From JBHGBB01 sp041946755 (GTDB lineage: Bacteria > UBP4 > UBA4092 > JAOAEQ01): a stretch of DNA of 8,733 nt. The notes below the pieces were generated by a model, which did no database searches, was not told the DNA's origin, and saw nothing but the letters and a program-made list of their open reading frames with translations. This document shows, one piece after another, positions 1 through 5,978 of the stretch (positions are counted from its first letter, which is position 1; each line of letters starts with the position of its first letter). The stretch is from positions 1 to 8,733 of the forward strand of contig JBHGBB010000168.1 of the NCBI GenBank assembly GCA_041946755.1, in the 5' to 3' direction. Both the position numbers and the translations under genes were made by a program.

Positions 1-873
1 TATGGCTATTTCATTGGGCTTGCGAAATTCTTTTTTGCCGGGATTCCAAAAGCTACCGTTATCTCACCGGCGACTATGATTAAAGACCGGATGCCGGAAC
101 TGAAAGTACAGTTAACCGATGGATTAGGCGGGAAAGATATTATTAAAAGTAGTATCTTTTTCAAACTTGATAATGAACGAATTATTCCTACTTACGACGC
201 GAAAAACGCCATTGCTACCGCGAAACCATTAGCTCCACTGGCAAACAATTATCATACGTTCCAACCGGAATATATGAATATCCATAAAATTAATGTATAT
301 CCGGTAAAATATGTCTTCCAGATTGCACCGTTAGTAAAGGAACTGTTTGTTAAGGTTGTTCCCTGGGAAATCCCGGCTGATGGCAATTCGATTTCCGCTA
401 TCTTAATTACCGCAAAAGATGAACATGGTGATCCGGTAGCGGATGGAACCATAATTAATTTATCCGCTGATAATGGAACGCTGCTCTATACCGCGGCGAG
501 TACGATTAACGGCCAAGCGATTGGATATATCCAGTCAACGACAACGACTGCGAATGTTATTATTTCAGCGAATGCTGATGGAGTTACTGCGGTTTCTAGT
601 TTGCAGTTCGAAATGACTAAATGGGGCTTAATCACCGGGTATGTTACCGATTCTAGGAGAGGATTACCGATCGAAAATGCTAAGGTTGAAATCACTTCTC
701 TGGTCGACCATCCTGAAACAACCACCTATCGCGATGGCCGGTTTATCCTGGATAACGTTGATGCTGGAGAACAAACGATTCTGGTTAGCGCGGATCGATA
801 TCAACCGATAAAAATGGTTATATCCATTGAGTCAAACAAAACCAAACAGATTAATTTCACCCTGAATCGATAA
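1..873 (+). CDS. C-terminal part of an exported multi-domain protein with Ig-like and carboxypeptidase-regulatory-like domains (5' partial)
   Basis: The frame is open from base 1, so the gene starts outside the window; the ATG at 76 is internal and has no Shine-Dalgarno sequence. The visible 290 residues contain beta modules in order. Residues about 30-95 resemble an Ig-like domain of the 'P.lkvqLtD ... FkLDnerI.PtYDa ... pLAnnyHTF' type. Residues about 116-205 resemble a Big_1/invasin-type domain, with phrases PADGNSISAILITAKDEHG and LSADNGTLL. Residues about 209-290 are a carboxypeptidase-regulatory-like domain (GYVTDSRRGLPIENAKVEI ... TTYRDGRFILDNVDAGEQTI). Such modules are typical of secreted or surface proteins, where they act as spacers or binding domains next to a catalytic or adhesive part. 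The catalytic part, if any, lies upstream; the first residues (YFIGLAKFFFAGIP) could be the tail of one. It is convergent with the carboxypeptidase gene on the other strand. Domain families are recognised by eye and the overall function is unknown. Confidence 0.8.
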   Translation, partial: YGYFIGLAKFFFAGIPKATVISPATMIKDRMPELKVQLTDGLGGKDIIKSSIFFKLDNERIIPTYDAKNAIATAKPLAPLANNYHTFQPEYMNIHKINVYPVKYVFQIAPLVKELFVKVVPWEIPADGNSISAILITAKDEHGDPVADGTIINLSADNGTLLYTAASTINGQAIGYIQSTTTTANVIISANADGVTAVSSLQFEMTKWGLITGYVTDSRRGLPIENAKVEITSLVDHPETTTYRDGRFILDNVDAGEQTILVSADRYQPIKMVISIESNKTKQINFTLNR

Positions 874-891
874 CCGTAAAACCTATTCACC

Positions 892-987
892 ACAGAGGAC
901 ACTGAGAAATGCTGAGTATTACCGCTTTTTTGCCGGTATTATTATTCTATCTTTTGTTTATTCTCAGATTTTCTCTGCGTTCTCTGT
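892..987. repeat. Imperfect inverted repeat of the CACAGAG type between convergent genes
   Basis: The left arm (892-916, ACAGAGGACACTGAGAAATG followed by CTGAG) pairs with the reverse complement of the right arm (963-987) at 20 of 25 positions, with a 46-base loop. Inside the loop TACCG (920-924) can pair with CGGTA (934-938). It fills almost all the space between two convergent genes, and the right arm ends 9 bases before the carboxypeptidase stop codon at 996-998. Its position suits a bidirectional transcription end point, although the long loop makes it a poor classical intrinsic terminator. The arm sequence resembles a dispersed intergenic repeat I recall from environmental bacterial genomes; that family link is from memory and not shown by this window, which has only one copy pair. 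Confidence 0.65.
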
Positions 988-995
988 TTTTATTT

Positions 996-2333
996 TTATT
1001 CTGCTTCGAATCGGGATAATTCTACCGGCACATAGGTTAAGTTGAAGTATTGGATTAATCCAACCGCTAATGCTTTTCCGACATCTATATAATTCTGGTC
1101 GGTAACATATTCGGTAGTACTGCCGGTCCGGAAATAATAATGTCCTTCATGGGTCATTGCCATCACCGCTTCTCTCCAGTTATTCCAGAAATACGATTCG
1201 ATAAATAACGTTGCATTCAGCTGGCTGGTCTGCGGATCGGCATTATTAAATAGCGGAGTAGCGGAATCAACGCTATTTATATAATTTTGTTCAATATCCT
1301 GAAATGTTGAGCTGACACTCTGATAAAGATGTTTCCAAAAGAACGAATCCGTATATTGGCTTACTGTAGAATGTAGATTTAAGGCTACCTGAATCGGATT
1401 TGCACCGGCCATAAACGGATCGATTTGCGCTTTCATATTTGCTACTTCCGGAATTCGACTCGGATTGTTCCATTGGCGTTCCGGGTCGATCCCCTGCGAA
1501 TCCCATCGGGTATGACCCAGATATACCCCGTCACAATTTTCTAAGGGCACAATATTGAAAATGCAATTTTTGCGTAAGGTTTGCCCAGTAGTAGAATTTT
1601 CTAATATCTGCTCTAAAAAACCTAGCATGCAATAGGTACCGGTAGCTTCACCAGCATGCGCCCGAGAATGTACCCAAACCCGATGTTTCCCGGTATTAGA
1701 AAATGTTGTATCGGTTACCGTTACCATAATCATCGTTCTTCCTTGAGTGCTCTGTCCAATGGTGGTTATCGTTCCAAAAGTACTTGCATTTACCAAACTC
1801 GATATTTTGCTGAATGTTTCACTATATCCCAAGGGATAGAAGAACGCAACTTCAGCGAAATTGGTGCTGGCACCGAACGTGAGAAAGAGCCGGGTTAAGG
1901 TAGGCGCTTCAGTAGCAGTCATTCTTCTCCAAGTAACGCTATCGAAACTTATTACCGGTCTTGGATTTTCGCTATGGTTGATGTTTAAGGTTATGGTTCT
2001 CCCAGCAACCCCGGTCATTCTGAATCGAAACCAATAACTCGCAGTTCCTAATTCGCCGGAATCGACTGCCAACGTGCAGGTGAAAGTATTCACCCCGGTT
2101 GAGGTGATATCTAAAATACTGCCATTGTCATAATTCGAATTAAAGGTAATTCCGCTTAACGATTTTGAGATTTTCTGCGCTCCCGGAGCAAATGGTTTCT
2201 CGATATACGATGGTATATATACTTCCTTTTTTAATAACTGGTCTTCATAATCATCGGCAGCGGCTAGAGAATAAAAGATAAAAAACATACCGATAATTAG
2301 CAGCGTATATCGTGTAATAGATTTGCTGTACAT
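996..2333 (-). CDS. Secreted M14 zinc carboxypeptidase, cytosolic-carboxypeptidase (CCP/AGBL)-like
   Basis: The 445-residue protein begins with a signal peptide (residues 1-26: KSITR, a hydrophobic run LLIIGMFFIFYSLAAA, likely cleavage near AAA-DD). Residues about 45-170 form a beta-rich domain that follows the CCP N-domain pattern (FNSNYDNGSI ... YWFRFRMTG ... VTWRRM ... VAFFYPLGYSETFSKI). The peptidase domain follows. Zinc ligands are H226 and E229 in SRAHAGEATG and H321 in LNLHS. The substrate-binding arginine region is HTRWDSQGIDPERQW (R276, R286). The catalytic glutamate is E396 in AMTHEGHYY. The family removes C-terminal residues from peptides; here the location is periplasmic or extracellular. 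The usual LNR of CCPs is replaced by PER. The protein ends in VPVELSRFEAE, a tail discussed in the findings. A Shine-Dalgarno AAAGGAG lies 11 bases before the ATG. It is a separate unit from the upstream GH1 gene, 91 bp away. Confidence 0.88.
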   Translation of the reverse strand: MYSKSITRYTLLIIGMFFIFYSLAAADDYEDQLLKKEVYIPSYIEKPFAPGAQKISKSLSGITFNSNYDNGSILDITSTGVNTFTCTLAVDSGELGTASYWFRFRMTGVAGRTITLNINHSENPRPVISFDSVTWRRMTATEAPTLTRLFLTFGASTNFAEVAFFYPLGYSETFSKISSLVNASTFGTITTIGQSTQGRTMIMVTVTDTTFSNTGKHRVWVHSRAHAGEATGTYCMLGFLEQILENSTTGQTLRKNCIFNIVPLENCDGVYLGHTRWDSQGIDPERQWNNPSRIPEVANMKAQIDPFMAGANPIQVALNLHSTVSQYTDSFFWKHLYQSVSSTFQDIEQNYINSVDSATPLFNNADPQTSQLNATLFIESYFWNNWREAVMAMTHEGHYYFRTGSTTEYVTDQNYIDVGKALAVGLIQYFNLTYVPVELSRFEAE

Positions 2334-2360
2334 TGGGATAAAAACTCCTTTGATTTTTAA

Positions 2361-2369
2361 ATTATATCA
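2361..2369 (-). promoter_or_regulatory. Extended -10 promoter for the carboxypeptidase gene
   Basis: On the minus strand this reads TGATATAAT, a perfect extended -10 element (TGnTATAAT). It lies 27 bases before the carboxypeptidase ATG, so transcription would begin around 2354 and the leader would contain little more than the AAAGGAG ribosome binding site (about 2345-2351). There is no convincing -35 hexamer at the usual distance, which is acceptable for an extended -10 promoter. The call is based on sequence match and position only. Confidence 0.5.
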
Positions 2370-2380
2370 TATATCGCCTG

Positions 2381-2397
2381 GGTGCTATCGGAGCACC
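2381..2397 (-). terminator. Short hairpin after the GH1 gene, possible weak terminator
   Basis: GGTGCT (2381-2386) and AGCACC (2392-2397) form a perfect 6-bp stem with a 5-base loop, 27 bases past the beta-glucosidase stop codon. No T-run follows on the minus strand; the next bases read CCAGGCGATATATG. It may slow or end transcription of the creatininase-glucosidase unit, or it may only be an mRNA-stabilising hairpin. It sits just upstream of the extended -10 promoter of the next gene. Confidence 0.35.
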
Positions 2398-2424
2398 TCT
2401 CTCGACGGCATGCTGATTGAAATA

Positions 2425-3768
2425 TTATTTTTCTAACCCATTATTGGCAATAACCTGTTTATAAAATAAGGCACTATCTTTAATAATCCGTTTCTGGGTC
2501 GGATAATCGGTATAAACAATTCCAAACCGTTTGCTGGTACCATAAGCCCATTCGAAATTATCTACTAAAGTCCAGATGAAATATCCACGTAAAACAACTC
2601 CAGCTTGAATCGCTTTATATGTCTGCTTAATATGTGTGGCGAGATACTCAATCCGTTTCTTATCGTTTATTTTCCCCTCAACAACCTTGTCTTGAAATGC
2701 AGCGCCATTTTCGGTGATATAGATAGGTATCGGATATTCCTTTTGTAACCGCATTAACAGCTCATATAATCCGGTAGGATAAATTTCCCAATCCATTTCG
2801 GTACGCTCACCTATCCCCGGCAGATTTTTTGCCCCTAGAAAAGGATCGTGTGGGTCAGCGGCAATAACTCCACGTGTATAATAGTTTATCCCGAGAAAAT
2901 CGATCGGCGAATTGATAATCTGCATATCTTCCGGATTAATTGGGAAGGTCCATCCTTTTTGAGTATACCAATCCCAGATATCAGCCGGATATTGCCCTTT
3001 AAACACCGGGCATAAAAACCAGCGATTTAAAAATCCATCATATCGTTTCGCAGCCGATTTATCTTCTGCTTTTTCTGTTGCCGGATGGAACGGACCGAGG
3101 TTTAAGGTTATTCCAATTTGGCCTGAAAGACCGCTTCCGCGATACGCGCGTACCGCTAAACCATGTCCTAATAATAAATTATGCGCTGCGATAACCGCGC
3201 CTTTCGCATCCTTTTTCCCGGGAGCATGAATGCCCATACCATATCCGATAAATGAACTTACCCAAGGTTCGTTTAAAGTAATCCATAACTTTACCCGATT
3301 ACCCAGTTTCCTGAACATGACTGCAGTATAATCCGCATAATATTGCGCAGTATCCGGATTCAACCAACCGCCACGGTCTTCTAACGCTTGTGGTAAATCC
3401 CAATGATAGAGGGTTACCATCGGCTGAATATGTTTCGCTAATAAGACATCTACCAATCGATCATAAAACGCCAGCCCTTTTGTATTCGGTACCGTTCCTT
3501 TACCTTCAGGAAAAATTCGCGACCAGGCGACCGAAAATCGGTATGCATTTAACCCCAGCATCGCCATTAAGTTTACGTCTTCTTCCCAGCGATGATAATG
3601 GTCGCAGGCGATATCCCCGTTTTGGAACTGATATATCGCGCCGGGAGTATGCGAGAACCGGTCCCAAATCGATTCCCCTTTCCCCTCCTCGTTATACGCC
3701 CCTTCTATCTGATACGCCGCAGTAGCGGTACCCCATAAGAACCCTTGTGGAAAAGATAGTTTGCCCAT
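2425..3768 (-). CDS. Beta-glucosidase, glycoside hydrolase family 1
   Basis: The 447-residue length is normal for bacterial GH1 enzymes, which hydrolyse terminal beta-linked glucose (often also galactose or fucose) from oligosaccharides by a retaining mechanism. The N-terminal family signature is present (FLWGTATAAYQIEG, residues 10-23, with sugar-binding Q20). H122-W123 (YHW) contacts the sugar. The acid/base is E167 in TLNEPW and the nucleophile is E353 in YITENG. The aglycone/sugar contact loop NFEWAYG (404-410) is complete, and a FIWTLVDNFEW stretch is intact. There is no signal peptide, so it is cytoplasmic and should act on imported or phosphorylase-type oligosaccharides. The ATG at 3766-3768 follows a strong AAGGAGAAG Shine-Dalgarno. 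The creatininase-family gene ends only 17 bp upstream, suggesting one transcript. All catalytic residues are present, so it should be active. The exact substrate cannot be read from the sequence. Confidence 0.96.
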   Translation of the reverse strand: MGKLSFPQGFLWGTATAAYQIEGAYNEEGKGESIWDRFSHTPGAIYQFQNGDIACDHYHRWEEDVNLMAMLGLNAYRFSVAWSRIFPEGKGTVPNTKGLAFYDRLVDVLLAKHIQPMVTLYHWDLPQALEDRGGWLNPDTAQYYADYTAVMFRKLGNRVKLWITLNEPWVSSFIGYGMGIHAPGKKDAKGAVIAAHNLLLGHGLAVRAYRGSGLSGQIGITLNLGPFHPATEKAEDKSAAKRYDGFLNRWFLCPVFKGQYPADIWDWYTQKGWTFPINPEDMQIINSPIDFLGINYYTRGVIAADPHDPFLGAKNLPGIGERTEMDWEIYPTGLYELLMRLQKEYPIPIYITENGAAFQDKVVEGKINDKKRIEYLATHIKQTYKAIQAGVVLRGYFIWTLVDNFEWAYGTSKRFGIVYTDYPTQKRIIKDSALFYKQVIANNGLEK

Positions 3769-3785
3769 ATTCTTCTCCTTCCAGT

Positions 3786-4580
3786 TTATTTCCTTAAACT
3801 ATTCACTCGTTTGTAAAATTCCTGTTCTAATGCCGGAACAATCTTATCCTGTTTAACCGCAGCAATAAATTCTGCAAGTTGGTCTACTAAAAGTTGTTGT
3901 AATTTATGTCCTTTTTCCGCAGAAGCGAGCCTGGCATCACCGCAATAATGCTCCGGATAACTCGCATACCAAGTTATTCCCATAAATGAACCAGGTATAT
4001 GTTTAACTCGATTTAAGGTCTTGCTCGGTTGTTTGGGAATATTCTTTTTGTTGACCAACTCCGGATAATTCGCCATTAAGACACTGGTTTCGCATTCACA
4101 AGCATGCCCATGCAATTCGGTCTGTAGCAGTGCCTTCCATTTCTTCTGTCGGGCAGCATTTAGCCATTCGGTTTGCACATACAGGCTATATGGCTTCTCT
4201 TCCCATAAAGCCGACTGCGCTAAAAATTTCAGAAAAAAATCATTGCCGCCGTGGCCGTTTTGAACAATGATTTTCTTAAAACCGTTTCTACCGATTTCGT
4301 CGAATACCGATTGAATCAGGTCAATCAACAATGTCGGTTTCAGTGTGACGGCGCCGGGGAAACACCGGGCTTCATATATCTGCCCGAAATAGAACGGCGG
4401 GAAAACAATTGCTGCTTCTTTTTCTGCAGCTAAACAGGCTAACCGATGCGCGTTCAGATAATCGGTTCCTAACGGCAGATGCTCGCTATGTTTTTCTAGC
4501 ACCCCCATCGCTATAATACAAACTCCATTCTTTTTTGCGGCTACCCCTAATTCTTTCGAAGTCATACATTCCCATTGCAT
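3786..4580 (-). CDS. Creatininase-family amidohydrolase
   Basis: The 264 residues show the creatininase fold markers: MGVLEKHSEHLPLGTDYLNA (residues 25-44; presumptive metal ligands E29, H31, D40), VQNGHGGND (106-114; H110) and ELHGHACECETSVLMA (155-170; E162 as the usual HAGE-type glutamate). Members are binuclear metal enzymes that cleave cyclic or linear amides, such as creatininase, formamide hydrolases of flavin/deazaflavin biosynthesis and the mycofactocin peptidase MftE, so the exact substrate is not predictable. The family's usual QHG after the first glutamate is KHS here and HAGEAET is HACECET; the metal ligands are kept. There is no signal peptide. The ATG has AGGGAG about 9 bases upstream. 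It lies 17 bp before the GH1 gene and about 80 bp after the GT-C-like gene, from which it is separated by a hairpin. Specific activity on creatinine is not implied. Confidence 0.88.
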   Translation of the reverse strand: MQWECMTSKELGVAAKKNGVCIIAMGVLEKHSEHLPLGTDYLNAHRLACLAAEKEAAIVFPPFYFGQIYEARCFPGAVTLKPTLLIDLIQSVFDEIGRNGFKKIIVQNGHGGNDFFLKFLAQSALWEEKPYSLYVQTEWLNAARQKKWKALLQTELHGHACECETSVLMANYPELVNKKNIPKQPSKTLNRVKHIPGSFMGITWYASYPEHYCGDARLASAEKGHKLQQLLVDQLAEFIAAVKQDKIVPALEQEFYKRVNSLRK

Positions 4581-4595
4581 AGGTTAATTCTCCCT

Positions 4596-4661
4596 TTAAA
4601 AAAGTAAAAAGTAAGAGGATAGAGGATAGAGGAAGCCTATTGTTTCCTCTATCCTCTTACT
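4596..4661 (-). terminator. Strong hairpin with T-rich tail (intrinsic terminator) after the GT-C/PEGA gene
   Basis: A perfect 14-bp stem forms between 4621-4634 (AGAGGATAGAGGAA) and 4644-4657, with a 9-base loop. In an alternative register, 4644-4661 pairs with 4610-4634 as an 18-bp stem with a 7-base bulge, because the GAGGATA unit is tandemly repeated in one arm only. On the minus strand the stem is followed directly by TTTTTACTTTTTT. It begins at the very end of the GT-C/PEGA coding sequence, so it most likely terminates that two-gene unit. The creatininase gene has no separate promoter that I can see, so some read-through is possible. Confidence 0.65.
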
Positions 4662-5978
4662 CTATCTCTTAACTATTTTTGGCTGCGGTTGATATTGTAT
4701 TACAACGGTTTCTTTGGGTTTAACAAATATATTTTGCTCAAACTTATTTGGTGGAGAGATAACTTTGAGGTTATGTTCTCCCTGTAGAATATGATATATA
4801 GCTTTAGGTTTAAGAAATCCATCCAAGATTATGGTAGTTCCTATCGGTACGTTCTGAATCAGAATTGTTCCTTCACCTCGATATCCCAGTCGAGCGCGCG
4901 GAATGATCATCGATGCGCTTACTATCATAGATACGATAATCAGGCATACTGCTATCCGATCGGCATATCTGTATCTTGATAGTAGATATCCGACTAATAG
5001 CGTGCTCGGGAGTCCGAAAATAGCGAACACACCCCAGATGTAGAGGTTCCGTTGCGGGTAATGCCCGAAATCTAAAATAAACAATCCGAGAGTAGCAACA
5101 AATAGAATCAAAATAACCGGATTCAACCAATCTCTCTTTTTTATACTAAACAGTAACACGATTAATGCCGGAATGGTTATCACTGCTATCCGATATTGGA
5201 ATTGAGCGAACTCTTTGAGATGCGACCAGCTGAATAACCAATACGGTTCAGTATGATCTGGTCGAGGTGTAAATGTTACCCACTGGATATTTTCAAACAA
5301 ATCTCCTTCGCCAATCCCAAACCGGCTGATCGCAAGCCAAAATAAGGCTAATGGTAACAATCCAAATAGCCAATAATAGATGTCTTTTACCTTATGCCCG
5401 CGAAAATACCAGGCAATGGGAATTACTGGGAAGAAAAATCCTACTTCCAGATGACACATCGCGGCTATAGTATAAAAGAACGCGGGATATCGTGCATCAA
5501 CTCTACCTTCCAGATATTCAAACAGGAAATAGAAAAAAACCGTTGCCGCAGCAACAACCTGGGCATAGGTTTCGATAAACCCAAAAAATAATCCGGTCAT
5601 CCCAGTAGTCATAACTAATAAAAATGGAACCCAACCTTTTTCCCATCGCTGGCAGATGCGATAGAGAAAAAACACGAAAATTATTCCAGATAAACAGCTA
5701 ACCAAGTTGATCGTTAATCTACCGTCCCAATGTCCAAGATAATTACTGATTTTATACGTTAATTGCATCATAAAAAACGAAAGTAATCGCCGTTTCCTGA
5801 ACCAGACTCCGCTTTCGATTTCACGAACCCAAAGATCGCTACTTCCACCGTCAAATATTGCAGATCGAAAGAACCAGCATAAACAGAAGAAGCCTAACGA
5901 GATAAGGTATGGGGTAAGTTTTTTAGTTTTTATTGTTTCCCAAAGATTCATAATCGAATTGGTAGAGTTTATATTCAC
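4662..5978 (-). CDS. Polytopic GT-C-like membrane protein with C-terminal PEGA-like domain
   Basis: About ten membrane segments can be seen (roughly residues 22-40, 89-106, 117-135, 138-155, 165-192, 200-218, 264-279, 286-302, 311-334, 342-360). The first is followed by an outer loop with an acidic pair (SDLWVREIES), and the next motifs are FGFIETYAQV and CHLEVGFFFP, an arrangement like GT-C glycosyltransferases that use polyprenyl-phosphate sugars. Residues about 368-430 form a soluble beta domain (GTILIQNVPIGTTIILDGFL ... HILQGEHNLKVISPPNKFEQ) that fits the PEGA pattern and would lie outside the membrane. The start shown is GTG at 5978, overlapping the upstream gene by 56 bp; ATG at 5949-5951 (429 residues) overlaps by 29 bp and is at least as likely. 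Neither has a clear Shine-Dalgarno, so translation is probably coupled to the upstream gene. The glycosyltransferase role is inference from topology and neighbour. Confidence 0.75.
   Translation of the reverse strand: MNINSTNSIMNLWETIKTKKLTPYLISLGFFCLCWFFRSAIFDGGSSDLWVREIESGVWFRKRRLLSFFMMQLTYKISNYLGHWDGRLTINLVSCLSGIIFVFFLYRICQRWEKGWVPFLLVMTTGMTGLFFGFIETYAQVVAAATVFFYFLFEYLEGRVDARYPAFFYTIAAMCHLEVGFFFPVIPIAWYFRGHKVKDIYYWLFGLLPLALFWLAISRFGIGEGDLFENIQWVTFTPRPDHTEPYWLFSWSHLKEFAQFQYRIAVITIPALIVLLFSIKKRDWLNPVILILFVATLGLFILDFGHYPQRNLYIWGVFAIFGLPSTLLVGYLLSRYRYADRIAVCLIIVSMIVSASMIIPRARLGYRGEGTILIQNVPIGTTIILDGFLKPKAIYHILQGEHNLKVISPPNKFEQNIFVKPKETVVIQYQPQPKIVKR

Noticed and set aside
76..78. ATG at 76 as the start of the first gene
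   Set aside because: The frame is open to base 1 and upstream residues are plausible coding sequence; no Shine-Dalgarno precedes the ATG.
1656..1898. 80-codon plus-strand ORF inside the carboxypeptidase gene
   Set aside because: It is antisense to a gene with all catalytic motifs intact, has no ribosome binding site, and has no recognisable protein character.
3390..3725. 111-codon plus-strand ORF inside the GH1 gene
   Set aside because: It is a shadow of the beta-glucosidase coding sequence; its residues show no family features.
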